Assembly (NCBI RefSeq): GCF_009916105.1
Contig: NZ_JAAAXQ010000030.1
Location: 1 to 35,361, forward strand
Origin: Streptomyces sp. GC420
GTDB taxonomy: Bacteria > Actinomycetota > Actinomycetes > Streptomycetales > Streptomycetaceae
DNA length: 35,361 bases
Direction of reading: 5' to 3'
Shown one piece after another: positions 8,251 through 17,054 of the stretch. The translations under genes and the position numbers were made by a program. The number at the start of each line of letters is the position of its first letter. The stretch's first letter is position 1. The notes under the pieces were generated by a model. It saw nothing but the letters and a program-made list of their open reading frames with translations, was not told the origin of the DNA and made no database searches.

Positions 8251-9354
8251 ATGAACAGCCACATTCGGCGTGCCGTCGGCACCGCGCTCGCGGGTGCCCT
8301 GGGCGTCACCACCCTCACCGCCTGCGGATCCGACGACCCGTCCGCGGACGCGTCCGGCGGCACGGAGTCCAAGACGGTCACCCTCGTCAGCCACGACTCC
8401 TTCGCCGCCTCGGAGGACGTCCTCAAGGCGTTCACCGCGGAGACCGGCTACAAGGTGAAGGTCCTCAAGAGCGGGGACGCGGGCGCCGCGCTGAACCAGG
8501 AGATCCTCACCAAGGGCTCGCCGCGCGGAGACGTCTTCTTCGGCGTCGACAACACCCTGCTGTCGCGCGCCCTCGACAACGGCATCTTCACGCCGTACGA
8601 GGCGAAGGGCCTGGACGCCGTCCCCGCCGAGTTCCGGCTGGACAAGGACAACCGCGTCACCCCCGTCGACACCGGCGACATCTGCGTCAACTACGACAAG
8701 AAGTACTTCGCCGGCAAGAAGCTCGACCCGCCCGCCACCTTCGCGGACCTCGTCGAGCCGGAGTACCGGAACCTCCTCGTCACCGAGAACGCGGCGACCT
8801 CCTCGCCCGGCCTCGGCTTCCTCCTCGGCACGATCGGCGAGTACGGCGACGACGGCTGGCAGGACTACTGGAAGAAGCTGAAGGCCAACGGCGTCAAGGT
8901 CGTCGACGGCTGGGAGCAGGCCTACAACGAGGAGTTCTCCGGCTCCGCCGGCGGCAGGGAGGCGGGAGCCGACCGGCCGCTCGTCGTGTCGTACGCCTCC
9001 AGCCCGCCCGCCGAGGTCGTGTACGCCGATCCGCGGCCCAAGACCCCCGAGGACGCCCCGACCGGCGTCGCGACCGGCACGTGCTTCCGGCAGACCGAGT
9101 TCGCGGGCCTGCTCGACGGGGCGAGGAACGAGAAGGGCGGAAAGGCCCTGCTGGACTTCCTGATCAGCAAGAGGTTCCAGGAGGACATGCCGCTGAACAT
9201 GTTCGTGAACCCGGTGGTCGAGGGGGCCGCACTGCCCGAGGTGTTCACCGAGTTCGGCGCGGAGGTCGACGACCCGGCCACGGTGGCCCCGGAGCGGATC
9301 GCCGAGAACCGCGAGCAGTGGGTCAGGACATGGTCCTCACTCGTGACGAGGTAG
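8251..9354 (+). CDS. ThiB-like substrate-binding lipoprotein of a TPP-riboswitch-controlled ABC importer
   Basis: 367 residues. A lipoprotein signal peptide ends in LTAC with Cys25 as the lipidated residue. The mature part begins TVTLVSHDSFAASEDVLKAF and contains QEILTKGSPRGDVFFGVDN and SYASSPPAEVVY, typical of the thiamine/iron-type periplasmic binding proteins (ThiB, TbpA). It should bind thiamine, TPP or a precursor outside the membrane and deliver it to the permease encoded next. The first gene after the TPP riboswitch, it overlaps the permease gene by 25 bases. The vitamin assignment rests on the riboswitch plus family resemblance. Confidence 0.9.
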   Translation: MNSHIRRAVGTALAGALGVTTLTACGSDDPSADASGGTESKTVTLVSHDSFAASEDVLKAFTAETGYKVKVLKSGDAGAALNQEILTKGSPRGDVFFGVDNTLLSRALDNGIFTPYEAKGLDAVPAEFRLDKDNRVTPVDTGDICVNYDKKYFAGKKLDPPATFADLVEPEYRNLLVTENAATSSPGLGFLLGTIGEYGDDGWQDYWKKLKANGVKVVDGWEQAYNEEFSGSAGGREAGADRPLVVSYASSPPAEVVYADPRPKTPEDAPTGVATGTCFRQTEFAGLLDGARNEKGGKALLDFLISKRFQEDMPLNMFVNPVVEGAALPEVFTEFGAEVDDPATVAPERIAENREQWVRTWSSLVTR

Positions 9355-11027
9355 GAAGCCCCCCGCGCGGCCGGGCCGGGACCGGCCGCCGCGCCGCGGC
9401 GGCACGGGCCGGACTGCTGCTCCTGCCCGCCGCGTTCTTCGCGGTCTTCTTCGCCTGGCCCGTGGCCTCCATCGTCGGCCGCGGGCTGCGCACCGCGGAC
9501 GGCTGGCAGTTCGGCCGGCTCGGCGAGGTGCTGGGCCGGCCCGACATGCTCGAGGTCGTCTGGTTCACCGTGTGGCAGGCCCTCGCCTCCACCGCGCTGA
9601 CACTGCTGCTCGGACTGCCCGCCGCCTACGTGTTCGCACGCCTCGACTTCCCCGGCAAACGCGTGCTGTGTGCCGTGGTCACCGTCCCCTTCGTGCTGCC
9701 GACCGTTGTCGTCGGCACCGCCTTCCTGGCGCTGCTCGGCCGCGGCGGGCTGCTCGACGAGTGGTGGGGCCTGCGCCTGGACACCACCGTCTGGGCGATC
9801 CTCCTCGCGCATGTCTTCTTCAACTACGCCGTCGTCGTACGGACGGTCGGCGGACTGTGGTCCCAACTGGATCCGCGCCAGGAGGAGGCCGCCCGGGTCC
9901 TGGGGGCCGGCCGGTTCGCCGCCTGGCTGCGGGTGACGCTGCCCGCACTCGCCCCCTCCGTCGCCGCGGCCGCCCTCATGGTCTTCCTCTTCACCTTCAC
10001 CTCCTTCGGCGTGGTCCAGATCCTCGGCGGACCGGCGTACTCCACGCTCGAGGTCGAGATCTACCGGCAGACCGCCCAGTTCCTCGACCTGCCCACCGCC
10101 GCCGTGCTCACCCTGCTGCAGTTCGCCGCCGTCGGCGCGATCCTCGCCGTGCACGCCGGGACCGTACGCCGCAGGGAGACCGCGCTGCGGCTGGTGGACG
10201 CCGCGGGGACCGCGCACCGGCCGCGCGGCAGAGGCCAGTGGACCCTGCTGGGCTCGGTGCTCCTCACCGTCGCAACGCTGGTCCTGGTGCCGCTCGGGGT
10301 CCTCGTGGAGCGCTCCCTCGACACGCCGGACGGCTACGGCTTCGCCTACTACCGGGCACTGGCCTCGGCGGACGGCGGTGTTTTCCTCGTGCCGCCCGTC
10401 GCGGCCGTCGGGAACTCGCTGTGGTACGCGATCGCCGCCACGGCCATCGCCCTCGTCGTGGGCGGGCTGGCCGCCGCGGCGCTCACCCGCCGCGCCGGAC
10501 GGCTGGTCCGCGGCTTCGACGCGCTGCTGATGCTGCCCCTCGGCGTTTCCGCGGTCACGGTCGGCTTCGGCTTCCTGATCACCCTGGACGAGCCGCCGCT
10601 GGACCTGCGTACCTCATGGATCCTGGTGCCGCTCGCCCAGGCGCTCGTCGGCGTGCCCTTCGTCGTCCGCACCATGCTGCCGGTGCTGCGCGCGGTGGAC
10701 GCCCGGCTGCGCGAGGCGGCTGCGGTGCTCGGCGCCTCACCGCTGCGGGCCTGGCGCGAGGTGGACCTGCCGCTGGTGCGGCGGGCGCTGCTCGTCGCCG
10801 CCGGGTTCGCCTTCGCCGTGTCGCTGGGCGAGTTCGGGGCGACCGTCTTCATCGCCCGGCCGGACAATCCCACGCTGCCGGTGGCCGTGGCGCGGCTGCT
10901 CGGGCGGGCGGGCGAACTCAACTACGGGCAGGCCATGGCGCTCAGCACGATCCTGATGGCGGTCTGCGCGACCGCGCTGCTGCTCCTTGAACGCATCCGT
11001 GTCGCCGACCGCTCCGGGGAGTTCTGA
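9330..11027 (+). CDS. ThiP-like ABC importer permease (two fused permease domains)
   Basis: 565 residues with about twelve membrane segments in two halves. Each half has the cytoplasmic EAA loop that docks the ATPase: EEAARVLGAGRFAAWLRVTLP near residues 185-205 and REAAAVLGASPLRAWREVDLP near 461-480. A single fused permease is characteristic of ThiP and of FbpB-type iron permeases. The ATG at 9330 lies inside the 3' end of the preceding gene; AGGA is very close upstream, so coupled translation is likely. No better in-frame start follows before the first membrane segment. Confidence 0.9.
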   Translation: MVLTRDEVGSPPRGRAGTGRRAAAARAGLLLLPAAFFAVFFAWPVASIVGRGLRTADGWQFGRLGEVLGRPDMLEVVWFTVWQALASTALTLLLGLPAAYVFARLDFPGKRVLCAVVTVPFVLPTVVVGTAFLALLGRGGLLDEWWGLRLDTTVWAILLAHVFFNYAVVVRTVGGLWSQLDPRQEEAARVLGAGRFAAWLRVTLPALAPSVAAAALMVFLFTFTSFGVVQILGGPAYSTLEVEIYRQTAQFLDLPTAAVLTLLQFAAVGAILAVHAGTVRRRETALRLVDAAGTAHRPRGRGQWTLLGSVLLTVATLVLVPLGVLVERSLDTPDGYGFAYYRALASADGGVFLVPPVAAVGNSLWYAIAATAIALVVGGLAAAALTRRAGRLVRGFDALLMLPLGVSAVTVGFGFLITLDEPPLDLRTSWILVPLAQALVGVPFVVRTMLPVLRAVDARLREAAAVLGASPLRAWREVDLPLVRRALLVAAGFAFAVSLGEFGATVFIARPDNPTLPVAVARLLGRAGELNYGQAMALSTILMAVCATALLLLERIRVADRSGEF

Positions 11028-11031
11028 TCAG

Positions 11032-12072
11032 ATGCTGCTGAAGCTGGAATCGGCGACGGTGCGCTTCGGCGGGCGGGCGGCGCTCGACGCGGTCGACCTG
11101 GCCGTGGCCGAGCACGAGATCGTCTGCGTGCTAGGGCCGAGCGGCAGCGGGAAGTCGACACTGCTGCGGGCCGTGGCGGGACTCCAGGACCTGGACGCGG
11201 GCCGTGTGCTGCTGGACGGCGCCGACCAGACGCGGGTACCCGTGCACAAGCGCGGTGTCGGCCTGATGTTCCAGGACCACCAGCTGTTCCCGCAGCAGGA
11301 CGTGGCGGGGAACGTCGCGTTCGGGCTGCGCATGCACGGCGTGCCGAAGGACGAACAGGCGCGGCGCGTCGCCGGGTTGCTGGAACTCGTCGGGCTGCCC
11401 GGGGCCGGGCCGCGCGCCGTCGCGGCCCTGTCGGGCGGCGAGCAGCAGCGGGTCGCGCTGGCCAGGGCGCTGGCGCCCCGGCCCCGGCTGCTGATGCTGG
11501 ACGAGCCGCTCGGGCAGCTCGACCGTACGCTCAGGGAGCGGCTGGTCGTCGAACTGCGGCAGCTGTTCCGGCGGCTGGGCACGACGGTGCTGGCCGTCAC
11601 CCACGACCAGGGAGAGGCGCTCGCCCTGGCCGACCGCGTCGTCGTGATGCGGGAGGGCCGGATCGCGCAGACCGGCAGCCCGCTCCAGGTGTGGCGGCAC
11701 CCCGCCTCCGAGTTCGTCGCCCGCTTCCTCGGCTTCGACAACGTCGTCCCGGCCACGGTCGCCGGTGAGGCCGCCGACACCCCGTGGGGCAAGGTGCCGG
11801 TGCCCGCCGGTTCGCCGCAGGGCGAGGTGAGACTCCTGATCAGACCCCCCGGGGTGGGGTTGGTGGCGGTCACGGACGGGCCCGCCTGCACGGTCCGGGC
11901 GCGTACCTTCCGCGGTACCCACGTCGCCGTACTGCTGCGGCCGGACAGCGGCCCGGTGCTGGAGGCGGAGTGCACGCTGCGGGACGCGCCGGAGATCGGG
12001 GCGCGGGTCGGAGCCGCCTTCGACGCCGGGGAGGTCGTCGTCCTCCCCGGGGAACCGGGGAGCCCTCGGTGA
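11032..12072 (+). CDS. ThiQ-like ABC importer ATPase with C-terminal regulatory domain
   Basis: 346 residues. Walker A GPSGSGKST is at 35-43, the Q-loop is in FQDHQLFPQQ, the signature LSGGEQQR is at 133-140, Walker B LLMLDEP at 153-159 and the switch His at 191. Residues from about 240 onward resemble a TOBE-type domain, which E. coli ThiQ (about 230 residues) lacks; the whole is closer to Fbp/Pot-type ATPases in length. GGGGAG at 11016-11021 precedes the ATG at 11032. It begins four bases after the permease stop, completing the importer operon. Its stop faces the LOG-family gene 37 bases away. Confidence 0.92.
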   Translation: MLLKLESATVRFGGRAALDAVDLAVAEHEIVCVLGPSGSGKSTLLRAVAGLQDLDAGRVLLDGADQTRVPVHKRGVGLMFQDHQLFPQQDVAGNVAFGLRMHGVPKDEQARRVAGLLELVGLPGAGPRAVAALSGGEQQRVALARALAPRPRLLMLDEPLGQLDRTLRERLVVELRQLFRRLGTTVLAVTHDQGEALALADRVVVMREGRIAQTGSPLQVWRHPASEFVARFLGFDNVVPATVAGEAADTPWGKVPVPAGSPQGEVRLLIRPPGVGLVAVTDGPACTVRARTFRGTHVAVLLRPDSGPVLEAECTLRDAPEIGARVGAAFDAGEVVVLPGEPGSPR

Positions 12073-12098
12073 CCGCGGCGTCCCCGGTGACCGCGGCG
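12067..12098 (+). repeat. 14-bp direct repeat at the end of the ABC importer operon
   Basis: CGGTGACCGCGGCG occurs at 12067-12080, spanning the ATPase stop codon, and at 12085-12098 (18-base period). It lies in the short convergent spacer. No hairpin terminator is evident here. Confidence 0.6.
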
Positions 12099-12109
12099 CA
12101 CGGGCGGCC

Positions 12110-13225
12110 CTACGCCGCGAGCAGGCGGGACAGCGCCGCAGGCGCCTCCGAGACCGAGTCGACCAGCGCGATACGGGACTCCATGGGCAGCCCCGCCGCC
12201 AGGGACCGCAGCAGTGGCCAGACCGGCAGGCGCTCCGTCCAGTGCGCGCGGTCCACCAGCACCATCGGCGTGGGGCCGCCGCGCGACTCGTAGTAGTTCG
12301 GCGTCGCGTTGTCGAAGACCTCCTGCACGGTCCCGGCGGCGCCCGGCAGGAAGACGACACCGGCGTTGCAGCGCGCCAGCAGCCCGTCCTCGCGGGTGGC
12401 GTTGGCGAAGTACTTCGCTATGTGACGCGCGAACGGGTTCGGCGGCTCGTGTCCGTAGAACCAGGTGGGAATACCGATCGATGCCCCGCCCTCCGGCCGG
12501 CGCGCCCTCACCTCGAAGGCCGCACGCGCCCAGTCGGAGACCGAAGGCGCGTACGACGGCGCCTTCGCGAGGAGCCGCAGAGCCTCGTCGAGCGCCCCGT
12601 CCTGGTACGGGGCCAGGTGAGCGCCGAGGTTCGCCGCCTCCATCGCGCCCGGCCCGCCGCCCGTGGCGACGGTCAGCCCGGCCCGGGTCAGCTCCCGGCC
12701 GAGCCGCGCCGCGCCCGCGTACGCCTCGCTGCCGCGGGCCATCGCGTGCCCGCCCATGACGCCCACGACCCGCAGGCCGTCGAGGAGTTCGTCGAGGGCG
12801 TCGGACATGGCGTCGTCGTGGACGGCGCGCAGCATGGAGGCGCGGATGTCCCCGTCCGCCCTGGTCCGCCGGAACCATGCGTAGGTGCGGGCGTCGGGCG
12901 TCGCCTCGTATCCCTCGCCGATGCCGGCGAACAGCTCGCCTGGGCTGTACAGCCGCGCCCGGTACGGGTCGAAGGGCAGGTCGGGCACGGGAGGGAAGAC
13001 CAGAGCCCCGTCGGCGCGCACCTTGGCGGCGGCGTCCGGCTGCATGGGGCAGCCGAGGAACGAGGCGCCGGAGGTGTCGGTGCGCAGCAGCGCGAAGGTG
13101 CGCCCGGTCAGATCCACGGACTGGACGCGGTGCCCGGCGAGATCGCCGTGCGCCACCGCACGGTCGAAGTCCTCCAGGCTCTCGATCTCCCGGTCGCGCC
13201 GCCCGGGCCCGTGTCGGTCCGTCAC
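12110..13225 (-). CDS. LOG-family Rossmann-fold protein with long N-terminal domain
   Basis: 371 residues from the GTG at 13225. The C-terminal part has VVGVMGGHAM, then GGGPGAMEAAN at 189-199 and PGAAGTVQEVF at 294-304. These correspond to the two nucleotide-binding motifs of the LOG/lysine-decarboxylase-like family (GGGxGxM and PGGxGTxxE). Small members (about 190 residues) release active cytokinin bases from their riboside monophosphates. This one has an extra N-terminal region of about 150 residues and reads PGAAGT instead of PGGxGT, so the reaction should not be assumed. The start is uncertain: an open frame extends to 13294, but GTG 13225 has GGGGCGG upstream. Convergent with the importer operon. 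Confidence 0.8.
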   Translation of the reverse strand: MTDRHGPGRRDREIESLEDFDRAVAHGDLAGHRVQSVDLTGRTFALLRTDTSGASFLGCPMQPDAAAKVRADGALVFPPVPDLPFDPYRARLYSPGELFAGIGEGYEATPDARTYAWFRRTRADGDIRASMLRAVHDDAMSDALDELLDGLRVVGVMGGHAMARGSEAYAGAARLGRELTRAGLTVATGGGPGAMEAANLGAHLAPYQDGALDEALRLLAKAPSYAPSVSDWARAAFEVRARRPEGGASIGIPTWFYGHEPPNPFARHIAKYFANATREDGLLARCNAGVVFLPGAAGTVQEVFDNATPNYYESRGGPTPMVLVDRAHWTERLPVWPLLRSLAAGLPMESRIALVDSVSEAPAALSRLLAA

Positions 13226-13510
13226 CCGCCCCACGATAGGCCGTGCTGGCGCACGGCAGACGGGCCCACCGGGCCCGCCCCCGGAGCGGGCCACCGGCCG
13301 GGGGCCCGCTCCGGGACTGGCGTCGGCCGTGGACGCGTGGTGTCAGGTTGGCCGCGGGCGGACTTCCGAAGAAACGGGCCGAGCCGCAGCCCGGGGTGCG
13401 GGGCTGCGCGGGGGGAGAGCCGGAGGCACGGGCCGGGACCGAAGAGGGCCGCGTCGCGCACGGCGCGGTCATGCCGGGACGTTGCACGGTCCGGGCGGGG
13501 AGGGCCCGTA

Positions 13511-13588
<78 letters not shown>

Positions 13589-13632
13589 CCCGGACCGGGG
13601 CCACCGCCCGCGGAGCCGGGGTCCGGTTCCGG

Positions 13633-14790
13633 TCAGCGGGTCATCGGGAGGGCTGTCAGGTGGGCGACCGCCCAGGTCAGGGGGCCGAAGAGCATGAGCA
13701 GCACGGCGGCGCGGAGGGCTGCCGCGCCCCGGAGCACGGCGGCGGGTGTGCCGATCCTGAGCAGCGCGTCGGTGGTGGCGGTTCGCGCGAGGCGGGTCTC
13801 GGCGGCCGCGGTGAGCAGCGTGGCCGCGGTGCAGCCCAGCACCAGCGCGACCCCGAGAGCGGTCGGCGGACCGGGGGGCGCCGCGGACGCGGTGGAGTGG
13901 AGGTCGGACGCGGCCAGGGCCACGGTGGTGACCGCGCAGAGCACGCCGAGCGGCCGGCCGATGCGTCGTGCCTCCTGCTGCAGCGCGCGGCCGGCGAGCA
14001 GCCGTACGGGCCCGGGACGCACCGCGGACAGCAGACGGCCGCAGGCGTGGGTCAGCCCCGGACCCGCGACGGCCAGGCCCAGGGCCGCCAGAGCCCAGCC
14101 CGCCGGCACCCAGGCGGAGCCGCCGCGCAGTGCTTCGAGCCCGGCTCCCGCGGTGCCGTTCCGGGTCGCGTACGTCTCGAAGGCCAGGCCGGCGGCGGTC
14201 AGGGCCGCGCCCCACGGGAGGCCCGCGGGGACAGCGGCGGGCGCGTCCGCCGCCGGCCCGGAGGCCCGGGCCGGCCCGGTGTCGCGGGGGCGGAGCGCGT
14301 GGGCGGTCGCGGCGGATGCGACGGCGGGGACCAGCGCCAGCAGGGTGAGCGTGGCGGGCAGGGGGAGGGGCCGGCCGCCGGCGAGGATTCCCGCGCCCGC
14401 CCCGTCGAAGGGCAGCCCCGTGATGTCGCCGCGCAGATGCAGGGCGACCAGCAGGGCGGTCGTGCTGCCCAGGGCGCAGGACAGGGCCGTGGTGGTGGCG
14501 GTGAGCATCGCGATGCCCACCGGGCCGAGGCCCGCGGCGAGGAGTCCGGAACGCGCCCGGGTGCCGGGGCCGGTGCGGGCCACCGCGACGGCGAGGTTCA
14601 CGGTCGCCGCCAGGGGCACGGCGCACCAGGCCAGCCGCAGCAGCGATTCTCCGGGGGAGCCGGGGTGGCTCAGGGCGTACGCCAGCGCGCACAGCAGCAG
14701 GAACCCCGTGCCGGCGGAGGCTGCCGCGACCAGCAGCCTGGGCAGCAGGACGAGGGGGTGGGAGCCGGGGATCAGACGGAGAGCGAGCAC
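13633..14790 (-). CDS. ABC exporter permease (FtsX/MacB-like organisation)
   Basis: 385 residues from GTG 14790, with about eight hydrophobic segments (for example LLVAAASAGTGFLLLCALAY near the start and TALGVALVLGCTAATLLT near the end). Charged loops include LLAGRALQQEARRIGRPLG and ETRLARTATTDALLRIGTP, the kind of sequence seen before membrane helices in FtsX-type permeases. The GTG start overlaps the ATPase gene by 19 bases, so the two are made together and probably form one exporter. The substrate is unknown. No classical large extracytoplasmic MacB domain is visible. The upstream open frame to 15138 lies antiparallel in frame terms to the ATPase gene and is not credible. Confidence 0.75.
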   Translation of the reverse strand: MLALRLIPGSHPLVLLPRLLVAAASAGTGFLLLCALAYALSHPGSPGESLLRLAWCAVPLAATVNLAVAVARTGPGTRARSGLLAAGLGPVGIAMLTATTTALSCALGSTTALLVALHLRGDITGLPFDGAGAGILAGGRPLPLPATLTLLALVPAVASAATAHALRPRDTGPARASGPAADAPAAVPAGLPWGAALTAAGLAFETYATRNGTAGAGLEALRGGSAWVPAGWALAALGLAVAGPGLTHACGRLLSAVRPGPVRLLAGRALQQEARRIGRPLGVLCAVTTVALAASDLHSTASAAPPGPPTALGVALVLGCTAATLLTAAAETRLARTATTDALLRIGTPAAVLRGAAALRAAVLLMLFGPLTWAVAHLTALPMTR

Positions 14791-15536
14791 GACGCCCGGC
14801 CTTCGGTCGTGGGGCCCTCGGGCGCGGTGTCCCCGGCGGAGGGGGAGTCGTGCCGGCGTCCGTCGAGCAGTGCGAAGGACCGGTCGGCGACCCGCGCCAC
14901 CTCGTCGTCGTGCGTGGCCAGCAGGACGGTGATTCCGTGGGAGCGGGCCGCGCTCGCGAGGGTGCGCAGCACGTGGGTGTGGTCGGCCCGGTGCAGTGCG
15001 GCGGTCGGCTCGTCCGCGAAGAGGACGGCCGGCGTGGCGGCGAGCGCGCGGGCGACGCAGACGCGCTGCCGCTCGGCCTGGCTCAGCGCGGCGGGGCTCC
15101 GCCGGGCGACGCGTCCGATGTCGAGGCGCTCCAGCCATTCCGTGGCGGCGGACCTGGCGGCGCGGTGCGAGGAGCCGCGCAGCAGCAGCGGCAGCGCGGC
15201 GTTCTCCCAGGCCCGCAGTTCCGGCACCAGGTGAGGTTCGGGGTCGATCCAGCCGAACCGTTCGAGACGCAGCCGTTCCCGTGCGGCGTGCCGCAGGGTG
15301 TGCAGGGGAGTGCCGTTGAACCGGATCTCGCCCTGCTGCGGCACGAGCAGGCCGGACAGGCAGCGCAGCAGTGTCGTCTTGCCGCTGCCGCGCGGTCCGG
15401 TGACGGCCAGGACCTCGCCGGTGCGGACGCCGATGGAGAGGCCGGTGAGCGCGGGGCCCGCGGCGTTGTACGAGTAGTGGAGGGAGCGTGCCCAGAGCAC
15501 GTCGTTGTCCGGCGGGGAGTCCGGTGGGGCCACCAT
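14772..15536 (-). CDS. ABC exporter ATPase (LolD/MacB-type)
   Basis: 254 residues from ATG 15536. Walker A GPRGSGKTT is at 47-55, Walker B VLFADEP at 171-177 and the switch His is at 209 in LLATHDDEVA. The signature reads LSQAE (151-155) rather than LSGGE. The closely related LolD/MacB/FtsE group normally keeps LSGGQ, so this is degenerate, although R-Q-R-V after it is kept. A GTG at 15545 overlaps the ribosome binding site GAGG, so I prefer the ATG. It pairs with the permease gene that follows with 19 bases of overlap. Its promoter must lie within the 138-base spacer after the aminotransferase gene. Confidence 0.85.
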   Translation of the reverse strand: MVAPPDSPPDNDVLWARSLHYSYNAAGPALTGLSIGVRTGEVLAVTGPRGSGKTTLLRCLSGLLVPQQGEIRFNGTPLHTLRHAARERLRLERFGWIDPEPHLVPELRAWENAALPLLLRGSSHRAARSAATEWLERLDIGRVARRSPAALSQAERQRVCVARALAATPAVLFADEPTAALHRADHTHVLRTLASAARSHGITVLLATHDDEVARVADRSFALLDGRRHDSPSAGDTAPEGPTTEGRASCSLSV

Positions 15537-15570
15537 GGCGTACACCTCGGTTCAGTCACGTACCGCTGTC

Positions 15571-15592
15571 CGTTCCCCCGTCCGGGGGAACG
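15571..15592 (-). terminator. Hairpin upstream of the ABC exporter operon
   Basis: Inverted repeat CGTTCCCCC / GGGGGAACG (15571-15579 with 15584-15592; a tenth G-C pair is possible). It lies between the aminotransferase stop and the exporter ATPase start and could end transcripts from the aminotransferase. Confidence 0.55.
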
Positions 15593-15651
15593 AAGAGAAG
15601 GGCGATCGGTCACTGGCACCGTAGGTTTCCCGCCGGGCCGGGGAGTCGCGG

Positions 15652-15667
15652 GGGCACGGGCGTGCCC
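15652..15667 (-). terminator. Short hairpin just after the aminotransferase gene
   Basis: GGGCACG and CGTGCCC (15652-15658 with 15661-15667, two-base loop) start eight bases beyond the stop codon of the aminotransferase. It is the first of two hairpins in this spacer. Confidence 0.5.
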
Positions 15668-15674
15668 GCCGGGC

Positions 15675-17054
15675 TCAGAGCCTGGTCCAGGCCTCCGTGA
15701 GCGTGGCCCGCAGGATCTGCTCGATCTCGTCGAAGGTGCTCTGGTCGGAGATCAGCGGCGGGGCGAGCTGGACGACCGGGTCGCCGCGGTCGTCGGCGCG
15801 GCAGTACAGGCCGTTGTCGAAGAGGGCCTTGGAGAGGAAGCCGTACAGGACGCGCTCGGTCTCCTCCTCGTTGAAGCTCTCCTTCGTGGCCTTGTCCTTG
15901 ACCAGCTCGATGCCGTAGAAGTACCCGTTGCCGCGGACGTCGCCGACGATGGGCAGGTCGTGCAGCTTCTCCAGCGTGGCGCGGAAGGCGCCCTCGTTGT
16001 CGAGGACGTGCTGGTTGAGGTTCTCCCGCTCGAAGATGTCGAGGTTGGCCAGGCCCACGGCCGCCGAGACCGGGTGGCCGCCGAAGGTGTAGCCGTGAAG
16101 GAACACGTTGTCGCCGCCGTAGAAGGGCTCGGCGAGGCGGTCGGAGACGATGCACGCGCCGATCGGGGAGTAGCCCGAGGTCATGCCCTTGGCGCAGGTG
16201 ATCATGTCCGGGACGTAGCCGAACTTGTCGCAGGCGAAGGTGGTGCCGAGGCGGCCGAAGGCGCAGATGACCTCGTCGGAGACCAGCAGCACGTCGTACT
16301 GGTCGCAGATCTCGCGGACCCGCTGGAAGTACCCCGGCGGGGGCGGGAAGCAGCCGCCGGCGTTCTGCACGGGCTCGAGGAAGACCGCGGCGACGGTGTC
16401 CGGGCCCTCGAAGAGGATCTGCTGCTCGATCTGGTCGGCGGCCCAGCGGCCGAAGGCCTCCGGGTCGTCGCCGTGGATCGGGGCGCGGTAGAGGTTGGTG
16501 TTGGGGACCTTGTGGGCGCCGGGGACCAGCGGCTCGAACGGGGCCTTCAGGGCCGGCAGGCCGGTGATGGACAGGGCGCCCTGCGGGGTGCCGTGGTAGG
16601 CCACGGCGCGCGATATGACCTTGTACTTGGTCGGCTTGCCGATGAGCTTGAAGTACTGCTTGGCGAGCTTCCAGGCGGTCTCGACCGCCTCGCCGCCGCC
16701 GGTGGTGAAGAAGACCTTGTTCAGGTCGCCCGGTGCCTCGTTCGCGAGCCGCTCGGCCAGTTCGACGGCCTTCGGGTGGGCGTAGGACCACACCGGGAAG
16801 AAGGCCAGTTCCTGGGCCTGCTTGTACGCCGTCTCGGCCAGCTCGGTCCGGCCGTGACCCGCCTGGACCACGAAGAGCCCCGCGAGGCCGTCGAGGTAGC
16901 GCTTGCCCTTGTCGTCGTAGATGTGGGTGCCCTCGCCGCGCACGATGGTGGGCACGGGGGCGTTCTCGTACGAGGACATGCGGGTGAAGTGCATCCACAA
17001 GTGGTCGTACGCGGTTCGGCTGAGGTCCTTGCTCACGGTTATCGGGTTCCCCAC
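15675..17054 (-). CDS. Class III aminotransferase, probably putrescine/polyamine--pyruvate type
   Basis: 459 residues, fold type I PLP enzyme. The PLP lysine is K289 in CAKGMTSGYSP, the conserved Asp is D260 in LLVSDEVICAF, and TTGGGEAVETAWKLA at 117-131 binds phosphate. FFPVWSYAHPKAVELAERL is typical of omega-aminotransferases acting on putrescine, cadaverine or beta-alanine with pyruvate (SpuC-like). It would convert putrescine to 4-aminobutanal, the substrate of the neighbouring dehydrogenase. The GTG at 17054 overlaps the regulator gene by 16 bases; a second GTG at 17036, just after the regulator's TAA, is an alternative start. It corresponds by position to SCO5655 as I recall. Co-transcribed with the Lrp gene. 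Confidence 0.88.
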   Translation of the reverse strand: MGNPITVSKDLSRTAYDHLWMHFTRMSSYENAPVPTIVRGEGTHIYDDKGKRYLDGLAGLFVVQAGHGRTELAETAYKQAQELAFFPVWSYAHPKAVELAERLANEAPGDLNKVFFTTGGGEAVETAWKLAKQYFKLIGKPTKYKVISRAVAYHGTPQGALSITGLPALKAPFEPLVPGAHKVPNTNLYRAPIHGDDPEAFGRWAADQIEQQILFEGPDTVAAVFLEPVQNAGGCFPPPPGYFQRVREICDQYDVLLVSDEVICAFGRLGTTFACDKFGYVPDMITCAKGMTSGYSPIGACIVSDRLAEPFYGGDNVFLHGYTFGGHPVSAAVGLANLDIFERENLNQHVLDNEGAFRATLEKLHDLPIVGDVRGNGYFYGIELVKDKATKESFNEEETERVLYGFLSKALFDNGLYCRADDRGDPVVQLAPPLISDQSTFDEIEQILRATLTEAWTRL

